64,000 bases of DNA from Halomonas sp. (GCF_011050415.1 NZ_DRFS01000002.1:1-64000), one strand, 5' to 3'; positions 8,012-18,624 are shown, numbered from the stretch's first letter. Program-made: numbers and translations. The notes: generated by a model not told the origin, from the sequence alone.

Positions 8012-9397
8012 ATGGCAAAAGATGAAGGATTGATTATTCACTTTGATGAAGAACAAAGAAAAGATCTAATCAAAGGTGATAACGAGGGAGCTAATTTTTC
8101 TGATGCTCTTAGCGTTCCTGATTGGGAGATGAAACAGTTACAAGTTGTATTGTTATCGTTCTCGGGTACAACTATTGATTATATTTGTCTTGCAAAAAAA
8201 GGAAGCAGAGTAGCTACAGCAAAATCACGTGTAGAATTTTATGATCTAGTTGAACTTGATAATGTAAAACTATCAGAAATAGAAGAAAAGCTTGGGGTTC
8301 AGAAAAAGTTAGTATTTGTTAAAAGTTCAAGTGGTCAAGGTGGTCGAATTCCTACTAAGACTTGGGTTGCTACATTGGAAATACTTAAGGAGTTGCGGAC
8401 ATACAAAAAGAGTGAAATTGAACGCCTAATTTCTCTCAAATCGGTCTCAAAATATACCTTTGGAGGGGGTTACGCGGATCAACTAAGCCAGGAGCGAGAA
8501 GCATTGGGTGCTGCACTTGATATATTCAGTGGGTCAAATATTTTGAGAAAAGAAGTCCTTAGTTCTTGGGCTCCTAACATTGAAGATGTTAAAGACTTGG
8601 ATGATGGTGATTTAACTGCGACGTTATCGATTAATGATATGCAGAAATCTAGTTTTATATCAGGCATAGCTTCGCGTCACATACAAGAAGAATCTGCTCT
8701 TCAGCATGATCTCGTCAACTGGGAGGGAGAGTCTGCACAATTTCATGAAATGGGGGTGTCTTCATTTCAACAAGGTAGCAGAATCCTAGATATTGTTTAT
8801 GCAAATAAGAACTCTTTAGAACATACACTTGGTGTCGATCTTATTTATTATAACCAAGAATTTCATTCTTTTGTTCTAGTTCAATATAAGTTAATGAAAG
8901 ATAAGAGTGATGCAGAGGGGTACTACTATAGGCCTGACGGACAACTAGAAAAAGAACTAGCACGAATGGATGAGTTTTCAAAACAATATCCTGCTGATAG
9001 TGAAATAAATAGCCATGAACAGTACAGGTTAAACCCTGATGGTTTTTTATTTAAAATGGTTCCATGCAGGGGAGTTCAAGCAGCCTCATCGCAGCTTATT
9101 TCCGGAATGTACATTACTCGTGAGTATATGCAGTTTCTTCTTGGGAATGGAGGCCCTAAAGGAAAAAATGGAGGGCGAATTATTAGCTTTAAAAATTCCC
9201 CACGATACCTTACTAATACAGAATTTTCTTCCTCAGTGAATCGCGGCTGGATAGGCAGTAAGATGAATCAAAGTGATATTTTAGAAAAAATCGTCAAAGT
9301 ATTTTTAGAAACAGGCAGGGCCATTATTGTCGCTGTCGAGAGAGAAACTGCTAACAAATCAAATCACTCGGACAGCACAAGCGCTCCCGGTGTTTGA
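8012..9397 (+). CDS. Hypothetical 461-aa protein with PD-(D/E)xK-like signature (VDLIYYNQEFHSFVLVQYK)
   Basis: Long ORF, low-GC relative to neighbours; D...QxK pattern on alternating hydrophobic strands. Confidence 0.5.
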   Translation: MAKDEGLIIHFDEEQRKDLIKGDNEGANFSDALSVPDWEMKQLQVVLLSFSGTTIDYICLAKKGSRVATAKSRVEFYDLVELDNVKLSEIEEKLGVQKKLVFVKSSSGQGGRIPTKTWVATLEILKELRTYKKSEIERLISLKSVSKYTFGGGYADQLSQEREALGAALDIFSGSNILRKEVLSSWAPNIEDVKDLDDGDLTATLSINDMQKSSFISGIASRHIQEESALQHDLVNWEGESAQFHEMGVSSFQQGSRILDIVYANKNSLEHTLGVDLIYYNQEFHSFVLVQYKLMKDKSDAEGYYYRPDGQLEKELARMDEFSKQYPADSEINSHEQYRLNPDGFLFKMVPCRGVQAASSQLISGMYITREYMQFLLGNGGPKGKNGGRIISFKNSPRYLTNTEFSSSVNRGWIGSKMNQSDILEKIVKVFLETGRAIIVAVERETANKSNHSDSTSAPGV

Positions 9398-9423
9398 GGC
9401 TTTAGCACTATCGAGAGGTAAGG

Positions 9424-10440
9424 ATGCTCACTTTTCAGCAAGCTATAGATGAATCTCAACAATATAATATAAGACATGCCTTACTTGGGAACGGTTTCAG
9501 TATTTCTTGCAGGCCTGACATTTTCGTATATGGAAGGCTGTTTGAAAGAGCTAATTTCAGAGGTTTATCACCATCAGCAAAATTAGCTTTTGAAGCTCTA
9601 GCTACACAGGATTTTGAAAAAGTAATCAGCGTCTTGCGAGATACTAGTATTGTGCTCTCGGCCTATAAAGGAGTCAAATGCGATTTATTAAAACAGTTGC
9701 AAGAAGACGCCGATGGACTTCGAGAAGTTCTTGTCCAGGCTATAGCATCTAGTCACCCTGATTGGCCGGGTGATATATCGGATTCGGAATATGCAAATTG
9801 TAGAGTGTTTCTGTCTAACTTCAATAATGTTTACACATTGAACTATGATCTTCTGCTGTATTGGTCAGTAATGCACGACGCAGACGGGAAGAAGATAAAA
9901 TCAGATGATGGATTTAGAACCCCTGAAGATGATTTTGATTCTGAATATGTCGTCTGGGAGCCCGGCACAAGCAGGAACCAGAATATCTGGTATCTTCATG
10001 GTGCGCTGCACGTATTTGATGCAGGCATAGAAATACAGAAATATACATGGGTAAATACAGGTAAAAGGTTAATAGAGCAAGTTCGGAATGCCCTCGAAAT
10101 GAACCTATTTCCTTAGTTTGTTGCTGAAGGAACAAGTAGGGAGAAACTTGACCGGATCATGCACAGCGAGTATTTGGCCAAGGGGAAGCGGAGTTTTTCG
10201 AATATACAGGGTGCACTGTTTATACATGGTCATTCTTTGGCACAAAATGACGAGCACTTTCTAAAAGTCATCGAAAAAGGAAAGATAAAGCATATTTATG
10301 TTGGCCTCTTTGGTGATGAGCATAGTGATGGTAATAAAGCGATCAAGAGTAGAGCGTTAAGAATGACGCATAACCGTGCACAATCAAAACCTCTCAGGGT
10401 CACTTTTTATGACTCGGATTCAGCACGTGTTTGGAACTAA
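9424..10440 (+). pseudogene. DUF4917-like (possibly SIR2-like fold) protein interrupted by in-frame TAG at 10114-10116
   Basis: LLGNGFSISCRPDIFVYGRLFERANF, YTLNYDLLLYW, WYLHGALHVFDAG, then ...LFP*FVAEGTSREKLDRIM...ALFIHGHSLAQNDEHFL...YVGLFGDE...VTFYDSDSARVW in the same frame on both sides of the amber codon. Confidence 0.7.
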
Positions 10441-10442
10441 AG

Positions 10443-10503
10443 TGTTAACAAAAGCGTCAACCAGGACTCTCGCAAGCTCGCACTTATTAAGCGGGCGTTA
10501 AAT
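10443..10503 (+). other. Integron attC-like site (attC3)
   Basis: GTTAACAAAAGCGTCAACCAGGACT...ATTAAGCGGGCGTTAA follows the two-gene cassette; same GCGGGCGTTA terminus as attC1/2. Confidence 0.65.
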
Positions 10504-10578
10504 CGCTATATCAGTGGCTCCTAAAAGGCCGCTCCTGGCCGAGAACTGCCGCACCAGTACCGGTATTGTCAGTTTTGA

Positions 10579-12876
10579 TTACAACCTTCCCATCCCACTA
10601 ACCCTCATAACCTCCCTAGTCACCGCATCATTCAATATCCCCCGTTTGGCTTCGATCAGCGTGAGCCAATCGCGGGCGCGGGTGATGCCGGTGTAGACCA
10701 GTTCGCGGGTGAGGATGGGGTTGGGCGTTTGCGGTAGCAGTAGGGCGGTGTGCTGAAACTCGGAGCCTTGGGATTTGTGTACCGTCATCGCGAACACGGT
10801 TTCTACCGCGTGCAGGCGGGAAGGCAGCACCCAGTGAATTGGGTTTTCTGCGTCACTGGTCGGAAAGGCGACTCTTAAGAGCGATCTTCCTGGCGCTCCT
10901 GATGAAGAGCGGGGATCAGGTACTGCCATTGTGATGCCGATATCGCCGTTCATTAGTTTTAGGCCGTAGTCGTTTTGGGTGACCAGCACCGGGCGGCCTT
11001 CAAACCAGCCTTTCTCTAATGTGTGGTCGTTGCCGAACAGCAGCTTTTCGCGGCGCAAGGTTTTAGCGATGCGCAGGTTTAAACCTTCTACCCCCCACGG
11101 TCCTTTGCGTAGCGCGCACAGCAGCTGAAAGCGGCTGTAAGCCTTAAGTACTTGCTTCGCCCAGGCATCGTAAATCTCACCGTTCTCTTCAAATGCCAAG
11201 GTGGTATCAGGCCTTTCACTCGCTAGGGTATTCAGGTAGTGCTGGTAGCCGGTGGGCGGTGCCATTGGCTCGCCCTTGAAATTGGTGCGGCCTTCGCCTG
11301 CGTTGGGAAAACGTTGCGGGCTGCCGGTGATCACCAGGCGCTCTAGGGCGCTGTCTTCGTTTTGTGCGTCTGGCTTCAACACTAAATGGTGCAGGTCGGC
11401 GTAGCCGTTATTCAGTACGCCATGCACGGCTTTGTGTTTATCCCGTTCCCGCAATGCCTCACTTAGCGGTTGGTTAATCGCCAGGGCGAGCTGGCCGATG
11501 CCGCTTGTTTCAGTAAAGCGGTGGCTTACCCGTAGCATGGTAATGGCTTGGTCCAGCGGCTGGCCGTCCGGGTCGATTAATGCTTCTGGCAGCGGGTGGT
11601 CGGTGAGTTCGGCTAGCCACTGCGCCGTGGCGGGTGTGTAGTGGGCAGCGTCGGCGCGGCGGCAAAGGTCACCTAGTACGGCGCCTGCTTCTACCGATGC
11701 CAACTGGTCTTTATCCCCCAGCAGCACCAGCTTGGTGCTGGCGGGCAGGGCGCTGAGTAGCGCCGTCATCATTTCGATATCCACCATCGAGGCTTCATCC
11801 ACCACCAGCACATCCAGCGCCAGCGGGTTGGCGGCGTTGTTGCGGAAGTGGCGGGTGTCGGCGCGGGCGCCAAGTAGTCTGTGGATCGTAGTGACTTCTG
11901 TCGGAATTTCTATTGCGTTCGATGAAGAAGCGGCAGTGTGCTCACCTAATAGCGATTCCAACCTGCTAAGGGGGAGGTCTTTCACCTGCCCGGCGATGGA
12001 TTCATTCAGCCGTGCGGCGGCTTTGCCGGTGGGGGCGGCTAGGCGAATGCGCAGCGGGTGGGCGTTGGGCTGGGCCAGTTGCAGGGTTTGCAGCAGGGCC
12101 AGCAGGCGTACCACGGTAGTGGTTTTGCCGGTGCCGGGGCCGCCGGTGATGATCGCGAAGGGGCTGCGGGCAGCAAGGGCGCAGGCGGTTTTTTGCCAAT
12201 CCAGGGTGGTGGTGGCCGGAAATAGCGTATTTAGTGCGCTTTTGAGTAGTGGGCTATCCGCTTCATTACCGGCGCCAAGCCGGTTGGCAATTTCCTGGTG
12301 TAGGGTTTGTTCGAACTGCCAGTAGCGGCGTAGGTAGAGTTTGCTGGTGTTATCGCTGTGGCTTACCACCAGCGGCGTATTGCCGGGGCCGTCGCTGATC
12401 AGCGTGGGGTGGTTGAGCGCGGCCTGCCACTCAATTAGCGTTAGCGTGGCTAGCACATGGCTGGGCAGCGGCGGCGGGTCGTTCAGGTCGTCGCCTTCCG
12501 GCGGTAGCGAAAGCGCAAAATCCGGCGCTTCCAGCGTCGCGGCTATGTCCAGGCACACATGACCACGGCCAAGCTGGTGGCTGGCCAGCGCCGCGCCCAG
12601 CAACAGCAGCGGCGGGGCGTTCTGGGTTTCACGGTCCAGAAAGCGCACCAGGGCCAAATCCAGATCCCGCAGCCAGCCACGGGAAACCCAGCGCTCACAC
12701 AGTAGGAATAGAGCCGCGGTGTCGCTTAGCGCAGGGTGCGGTTGGGTAGCACTGGCGGCTGATTCTGTCGGTGGTGTTACCGATGCGGTTGAATCAGGTG
12801 CAGCGGGCGGCGCGTCATCGGCGAACAGGTCAAGGTTCATGGAGTCGTTCTTGGAAGCCGTGTCTCGCTTACTCAT
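10579..12876 (-). CDS. recD: Exodeoxyribonuclease V alpha subunit RecD
   Basis: Walker A ITGGPGTGKTTTV, LVVDEASMVD, C-terminal TVHKSQGSEF...LVYTGITRA; overlaps recB. Confidence 0.95.
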   Translation of the reverse strand: MSKRDTASKNDSMNLDLFADDAPPAAPDSTASVTPPTESAASATQPHPALSDTAALFLLCERWVSRGWLRDLDLALVRFLDRETQNAPPLLLLGAALASHQLGRGHVCLDIAATLEAPDFALSLPPEGDDLNDPPPLPSHVLATLTLIEWQAALNHPTLISDGPGNTPLVVSHSDNTSKLYLRRYWQFEQTLHQEIANRLGAGNEADSPLLKSALNTLFPATTTLDWQKTACALAARSPFAIITGGPGTGKTTTVVRLLALLQTLQLAQPNAHPLRIRLAAPTGKAAARLNESIAGQVKDLPLSRLESLLGEHTAASSSNAIEIPTEVTTIHRLLGARADTRHFRNNAANPLALDVLVVDEASMVDIEMMTALLSALPASTKLVLLGDKDQLASVEAGAVLGDLCRRADAAHYTPATAQWLAELTDHPLPEALIDPDGQPLDQAITMLRVSHRFTETSGIGQLALAINQPLSEALRERDKHKAVHGVLNNGYADLHHLVLKPDAQNEDSALERLVITGSPQRFPNAGEGRTNFKGEPMAPPTGYQHYLNTLASERPDTTLAFEENGEIYDAWAKQVLKAYSRFQLLCALRKGPWGVEGLNLRIAKTLRREKLLFGNDHTLEKGWFEGRPVLVTQNDYGLKLMNGDIGITMAVPDPRSSSGAPGRSLLRVAFPTSDAENPIHWVLPSRLHAVETVFAMTVHKSQGSEFQHTALLLPQTPNPILTRELVYTGITRARDWLTLIEAKRGILNDAVTREVMRVSGMGRL

Positions 12877-15800
12877 GCCAGTGCCTCCTGGTGGCTTGCT
12901 GCTGACGCTGTTGCTGTGCCTGTAAACAGTGCATCCAGCGCTTCGATCAGCGCGACCGGCGCGGGCACGGCGTGTACGCCGCGGGCGGTGGTGCGGCTGC
13001 CGCGTAGAAATACCGTCATCGAGCCGCCCAGGTGTTGGTGCGGGTCGTAGTCGGGCAGGCGCGCTTTTAGCAGCCGGTGGAGGGCGAGCATATACAGCGC
13101 CGCTTGCAGGTCGTAGCGTTTTTCGAGCATGGCATCGCGCAGGGCGTCAGCGGTGTAGGCGCTGTCGTCGCTGCCCAGGTAGTTAGATTTCCAGTCGAGT
13201 ACATAGAAGCGGCCTTCATGCTCAAAGGCGAGGTCGATAAAGCCCTTGAGCATGCCGTTGAGGGTGTCGGCATCCAGTACGGGGCGTGATACCCCTGGCA
13301 GTAAGTGGTCACTGACCAGCTCATCCAGCTTGCGCGTTTGTACCTGGTGCGCGGCAAACCAGAACTCCAGTTCTACCTGATAGCTTTCTAGTTCGCATAG
13401 CGCCACCTGGCTGCCTTCGCTGGGCTCTGTCAGGGACGGGGCCAGTGACAGAGAGTGAGGCAGGGGAAGCGGCGTGGCGAGCAGTTCTTCCAGCCAGCCC
13501 GCCAGGGTGTCGTGCCATGCTTGCCAGCCGCGCAGCTGCACGCGCCGCCGCAGCATGTCTTCCCGGGCGGCGGGGTCTTTCAGCGCACTGTTAAAGCCTA
13601 GCTGGCCCGCCCACTCCAGCAATCCATGCAGGAAGGTGCCGGGGCCAGGGCCACGCGGAAAACGGTGCAGGTGAAACGCTTCGGTGTTGATGGCGTTGTC
13701 GTGGGGTTCATCCAGCACTTCCAGGGTGGTGGCTTCCTGGGGGGTGGTGGGTTCCGGCGTGGGCGTTGGCTGCGCCGCCCCTGGCATCGTTTCAGAGACG
13801 GCCCCAGAGGTGCGCAGCGCCGAGTAGCTGGCGATCCACCACTGTTCACGGGCGGGGCGCAGCGGGGTGCGGGCGTGGCCCAGTGCCTGCTGTTCCGGTG
13901 CGGGGGTGAAGCGCAGCGCGGTGGGTTCCGGGGCGTCACTTAACGCGATATCGCTGCCTTTCACCAGTTTGCCTAGCGCGTGGGTGAACGCGCTGGGGGC
14001 AATGGCCTTGCCGCCGTTGATCAGGTGGCCGATGGCGCTGTTCTCGCTGCCTTTCAGCGGCGCCAGCCCCAGCCAGGTGGCGTGGCGGGCGCGGGTGAGT
14101 GCCACGTAGAGCTTGCGCAGGTCTTCGCCCAGGCGTTCGCGGTCGGCGGTGGTAAGCGTGGCTTCATCGGCGCTCAGGCTGAGTTGCAGCGTGCCTTCGC
14201 TATCGTGCCAGCGCAGCGGCAGGTCGGTGTCGCTGACCGAGCGGTGGTTGGCGATAAACGGCAGGAACACCAGCGGGTACTCCAGCCCCTTGGATTTGTG
14301 AATGGTCACGACCTTGACCAAGTCGGCATCGCTCTCCAGGCGCAGCTTGTGGCTGTCGCCGTGGCTATCCGGGTCGGCAATGGCTTCGGCTAGAAAGCGA
14401 ATCAGCGCGTGTTCGCCATCCAGCTCTTGGCTGGCGTGCTGCAGCATTTCGCCCAGGTGGAGCAGGTCGGTTAGCAAACGCTCACCCTCGGCGAACTCCC
14501 CCAGCAGCCGTGCGGCGATATCAAAATCGACCATCAATCGGCGTACCAGCGGCAGCACGCCCTGGCGCTGCCACAGGCGGTGGTAGTCGCTGAACTGCTC
14601 GACCCGCGCTTCCCAGGCCAGCTCGCTCTGGTTGAGGTAATCGAGTGCTTCAAGGCTTAGCCCAAGGACCGGCGTTGCCAGGGCGGCGCGCAGCTTGGCT
14701 TCCGCTTGGCGCGAGTTGGCCTGGGGCTCGGCGCAGGCGCGCAGCCAAATGGCCAGCTGCGGGGCGATGGGGGAACTGAACACCTTGTCGTGATCGGAAA
14801 GGTAGACGCTCTTGATGCCCCGGCTGGCCAGTGCCAGCCGAATCGCCCGCGCTTCCTGCAGGCCGTTGACCAGCACGGCCATGTCCGAGGGGGCCAGCGG
14901 AGTGAGTGATTGCTCTCCACTTCTCACACTGCTATCGCCCGTCGCACTGTTATCGACCGCCTTAGCAAAGCCTGCTTGCTGTTGGCGGCCAGCTTCCAGA
15001 AGCGCTGCCATGTGCGAGGCGCAGCGCTCGGCCATCTCCGTTTGGTAGGTGGTTTTGGAGAGCGGCTCGGCGCTTTCCAGTGGCCACAGGGTCATCGCGG
15101 GTACCGGCTTTCCTTTGAGCACCAGCGTGTCGCTGGTGCCTTTGGCGTTGACGGGGTTAAACGGCAGCGGGTTGTCGCCACCTTCTGCGCGGAACAGAAA
15201 GGCCCCGGCGCTATGCTGGTCGGCGTAGTGAAAGCAGTGATTGACCGCCGCTACCATGGCGCGGCTGGAGCGAAAGTTGGTGCCCAGCGTGACGTGGCGG
15301 CCATCGGCGTCTTGGCGGGCCTGCAGGTAGGTAAAGATATCCGCACCGCGGAATGCGTAGATCGCCTGCTTGGGGTCGCCAATCAGCAGGATGGCGCTGT
15401 CGCGGCGGGGCGTTGCGACGTCATACACGGCGTTGAAGATGCGGTACTGAATCGGGTCGGTGTCTTGGAACTCGTCGATCAGTGCCACGGGGAACTGGCG
15501 CTGGATCTGCGCGGCCAGGGCCTCTTTGTTGGGGCCTTGCAGGGCGCGATCCAGATGGGTGAGCAGGTCGTTGGGGCCCATTTCGGCGCGGCGTTCCTGT
15601 TCGCGCTCTAACCGGGCGCGGCACCACTGCACGGCGTGAATCAGCAGGTCGTTGCGTGGCTCGGGGAGGGCATCCAGTGCTTGCGGTAGCTGAGCCAGCG
15701 CTTCCCAGGCTTGCGGGCAGGGCGGTGCGCCTTCTTTCCAGATATCGGCCATGCCGTCGGGCGTCATGCGTTTCCAGGCGGCGTCGGTGAGCGCGGGGCG

Positions 15801-16817
15801 GTCGGCCTCCGTTTCGCACCATTCGCGTAGTGCGCCTAGCCAGTTGGCGCGGCTTTTGGCGTTGAAGCTCTGGCCCTTGAAGGCTTTGCGTGTGGCAGCG
15901 TCTTCCAGGGCGGGCACCAGCTCGTCCAGCCAGGCGGCCCAGGGGGCTTTGAGTTCGCTGAGTTGGGCGGTGCGTTCGGCCTGGGTAGCGGCCAGGGTCT
16001 CGCTGGGTTGGGGTTTTTCGTCGCCCAGCGCGTCGCTTTCTGGCAGTAACCGTTGCAGCGGAACGTGCAGGTCGTCCGGTGATTTCCAGTAGCGGGTGAC
16101 AATGCCGAGGGCGTCGCTGTCCAGCGGGTAGTAGAAGCTGCGCCAGTAGTCGCGCACCACTTCTTGTTCCAGTTCGCGCTGGTCGTTCTCCAGGTTGAGA
16201 GAGAACAGGCTGCCGCTGTCGAAGGCGTGTTCGCGCAGCATTCGGTAGCACCAGCTGTGGATGGTGGAAACCGCGGCTTCGTCCATCCATTCAGCGGCCA
16301 GCGCCAGGCGCCGGGAGCAGGCGGGCCAGGTGGCTGGGTCGTATTGGTCGCGGAGCTGGAGCAGCAGTGGATCATGAGCAAGTGGCACGGAAGCAGGCCA
16401 CTGCGAGGGCGCTGTGAACCCGTCCTTGGGCGCTATTTTTTCCATCTGACCGCCATGGATGGCGGGAATGCCGGAATCGTCTGGAACATTTTCCGGCCCT
16501 GGAAAAAGACCCTCTTCGTGACCTGCTTCCTTAGCATCTGGAGTCTCACGAAATACGTCTGCTGCTTCTACCAGCCGATTGCGTATCCGTTCGCGTAGCT
16601 CTTGGGTGGCGGCGTTGGTGAAAGTAACGACCAGGATTTCCGGTGGTGTGAGCGGGCGCAAAAACGCCGTGTCGTCGTCAACGCTGTGGCCGCCGAGCAC
16701 CAACCGCACGTAGAGCAGCGCGATGGTAAAGGTTTTGCCGGTGCCTGCGCTTGCCTCTATCAGTCGGCTGCCGTGGAGCGGAAGGCTCAGGGGGTCAAGA
16801 GATGAGATAGAAGGCAT
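12873..16817 (-). CDS. recB: Exodeoxyribonuclease V beta subunit RecB
   Basis: UvrD-type IEASAGTGKTFTIALLY, LIDEFQDTDPIQYRIF, VVTIHKSKGLEYPLVFLP, C-terminal nuclease FIDLAFEHEGRFYVLDWKSN. Confidence 0.95.
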   Translation of the reverse strand: MPSISSLDPLSLPLHGSRLIEASAGTGKTFTIALLYVRLVLGGHSVDDDTAFLRPLTPPEILVVTFTNAATQELRERIRNRLVEAADVFRETPDAKEAGHEEGLFPGPENVPDDSGIPAIHGGQMEKIAPKDGFTAPSQWPASVPLAHDPLLLQLRDQYDPATWPACSRRLALAAEWMDEAAVSTIHSWCYRMLREHAFDSGSLFSLNLENDQRELEQEVVRDYWRSFYYPLDSDALGIVTRYWKSPDDLHVPLQRLLPESDALGDEKPQPSETLAATQAERTAQLSELKAPWAAWLDELVPALEDAATRKAFKGQSFNAKSRANWLGALREWCETEADRPALTDAAWKRMTPDGMADIWKEGAPPCPQAWEALAQLPQALDALPEPRNDLLIHAVQWCRARLEREQERRAEMGPNDLLTHLDRALQGPNKEALAAQIQRQFPVALIDEFQDTDPIQYRIFNAVYDVATPRRDSAILLIGDPKQAIYAFRGADIFTYLQARQDADGRHVTLGTNFRSSRAMVAAVNHCFHYADQHSAGAFLFRAEGGDNPLPFNPVNAKGTSDTLVLKGKPVPAMTLWPLESAEPLSKTTYQTEMAERCASHMAALLEAGRQQQAGFAKAVDNSATGDSSVRSGEQSLTPLAPSDMAVLVNGLQEARAIRLALASRGIKSVYLSDHDKVFSSPIAPQLAIWLRACAEPQANSRQAEAKLRAALATPVLGLSLEALDYLNQSELAWEARVEQFSDYHRLWQRQGVLPLVRRLMVDFDIAARLLGEFAEGERLLTDLLHLGEMLQHASQELDGEHALIRFLAEAIADPDSHGDSHKLRLESDADLVKVVTIHKSKGLEYPLVFLPFIANHRSVSDTDLPLRWHDSEGTLQLSLSADEATLTTADRERLGEDLRKLYVALTRARHATWLGLAPLKGSENSAIGHLINGGKAIAPSAFTHALGKLVKGSDIALSDAPEPTALRFTPAPEQQALGHARTPLRPAREQWWIASYSALRTSGAVSETMPGAAQPTPTPEPTTPQEATTLEVLDEPHDNAINTEAFHLHRFPRGPGPGTFLHGLLEWAGQLGFNSALKDPAAREDMLRRRVQLRGWQAWHDTLAGWLEELLATPLPLPHSLSLAPSLTEPSEGSQVALCELESYQVELEFWFAAHQVQTRKLDELVSDHLLPGVSRPVLDADTLNGMLKGFIDLAFEHEGRFYVLDWKSNYLGSDDSAYTADALRDAMLEKRYDLQAALYMLALHRLLKARLPDYDPHQHLGGSMTVFLRGSRTTARGVHAVPAPVALIEALDALFTGTATASAASHQEALA

Positions 16818-17158
16818 GACGGTATCCCGAGCTAAATTCACTGGTCAGCACTGCATTGCGCTGGTGGGCAAGGCTTGTCTAGGGCTTATTTGAACACGAT
16901 TAGGCAGGTGGGTAGAAGCCAGGTAATTCATGAAGGGAGTGGTTGGCCGAGTAAGGACACCTATATTTAATATCCTAGCAGTCTTAAAATTTTAAGTCTT
17001 AGTAAAAAAGCTTTGGTTGAAGTGCCTTGGGAGTGCTGAAAAATAGGTTTTATATTTTGAATATAATTTCAAATAAAATAGTGTTTAGAAGTACGGCTTG
17101 ATAAGAGTGGTTTGATAAGGGTAGCTGGCATGCGTTTAGGCGGTTTATGTTTTTTATT

Positions 17159-18058
17159 TTATAAAGGTAGCGTAATAGGTCGCAGCCTTAAAATGTTTAT
17201 AATTTCTTGAGCGGCTTTAGTTAATATACGCCCTCGGCGAACACAGAGAATAGTCGTGGCAAAAGGGATTTCTTTTTCGGCTATATCGACGATTGCCATT
17301 TTATTATGCTGTTTTTCGTGGCTAACCGCATAATCTGGCAAGATGGTGATATTGCCTGTCTGTAAAACGTGCACCTTGATCAGTTCGATATGATTTAGCT
17401 CGAAACCAATCCTGACATTTAAGCCCTTCTGAGATAAAGACAAGTCCAATGCACGACGGGTATGAAAGGTGGAGTCGAGCATGGTTAGCTCATAGGGCAC
17501 GAGATCTTCAAGGTGGAGTGTTTTACGTTGAGCCAGGGGGTGTTCATGAGACATGGCCGCCTTGAACGGGGTGGTGAATTTTTCAACAATGCCAATATCC
17601 GGGTAAAAGTCATCATACATGGTGATCCCGAAATCGACCTGATCATTTTCAAGTGCTTGGTAAACCGCTTCAGCGCCTGAAATAAACCCCTTAAACTTGA
17701 CGAGTGGGTAGGTGCTTTGAAAGTCGGCGATGGCGGGAAATAACCAAGCTCTGACGACTCCTTCTATGGTGGCATATCTCACTGTTCCCGCTGTTAAGCC
17801 ATGAATATCGGCAATTTTAGCTCTGGCCAACTCCATTTCACGCATGGTGCGCTGCATGTGTAGCGCTAGAATCCGGCCTTCTTCTGTCAGTAACATTCCA
17901 TCCGCGCAGCGATCAAACAGCGTTGTCTGAAAGCTGTGCTCCAGGTTTTGAATTTGGCGACTAATGGCCGAAGCGCTCACGTGGAGAGTGAGGGAAGCTT
18001 GGCGTATCGACCCTGTTTCCGCGACGGCCAGGAAGTACTTAAACATCGAAATCTGCAT
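17159..18058 (-). CDS. LysR-family transcriptional regulator
   Basis: N-terminal MFKYFLAVAETGSIRQASLTLHVSASAISRQIQNLE HTH; divergent from the transporter/nitrilase cluster. Confidence 0.9.
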   Translation of the reverse strand: MQISMFKYFLAVAETGSIRQASLTLHVSASAISRQIQNLEHSFQTTLFDRCADGMLLTEEGRILALHMQRTMREMELARAKIADIHGLTAGTVRYATIEGVVRAWLFPAIADFQSTYPLVKFKGFISGAEAVYQALENDQVDFGITMYDDFYPDIGIVEKFTTPFKAAMSHEHPLAQRKTLHLEDLVPYELTMLDSTFHTRRALDLSLSQKGLNVRIGFELNHIELIKVHVLQTGNITILPDYAVSHEKQHNKMAIVDIAEKEIPFATTILCVRRGRILTKAAQEIINILRLRPITLPL

Positions 18059-18375
18059 AGCTTTTCCCTGTTTTATTAGTAAAATCATGTGCTTATTTTG
18101 GTGTTTACATTTCGGCAACGCCTCGTGCTAACAATAGCGTTTTTCGCACACCCCAGCGCTTCCTATTCTCTACCTTACTGCAATGCAGTACTTAGGTATC
18201 TCTTGATAGCGGCAGCTGTGAGCTCAGTAAGCTATGTGCAAGCGTATGTGAAGACATAGGTGAAAACATAGCTTAAGGATAGTCGAGACGCTTGCTCAAC
18301 ACGGCTTGCTATAAAACTAATAAATAAAGCTAAAAAGAGATGTTGGCTTTGGCTCTACGCTTAAAGGTGACTTCA

Positions 18376-18624
18376 ATGTTGACTGGAAAGAAACGCAAGT
18401 TGTTTTGGATAGTGCTTATATTGGCACTTATTGGAAGCTGGCTTCCCTATTTTAATATTCTTAATGAACTGGTTTGGATCGGTCCACTCTCTCTTCCGCT
18501 AGCCTGGGTTTTAACCTGTAACGTGGTGTTGACTCTCTGTGCAATTGCACTTTATCCGCTTTACTTCAAACCGCTTTCTGAACGTATCGACGAGTTTGAA
18601 CGTCAGGAGGGCGGGCATGAATAG
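18376..18624 (+). CDS. DUF3311-type small membrane subunit
   Basis: Two-TM small protein directly preceding a sodium:solute symporter, with overlapping reading frames. Confidence 0.7.
   Translation: MLTGKKRKLFWIVLILALIGSWLPYFNILNELVWIGPLSLPLAWVLTCNVVLTLCAIALYPLYFKPLSERIDEFERQEGGHE

Noticed and set aside
12929-16805. Numerous ORFs antisense or alternate-frame to recB (e.g. 14910..15611, 15421..16290)
   Set aside because: High-GC coding sequence produces spurious open frames; recB is unambiguous.
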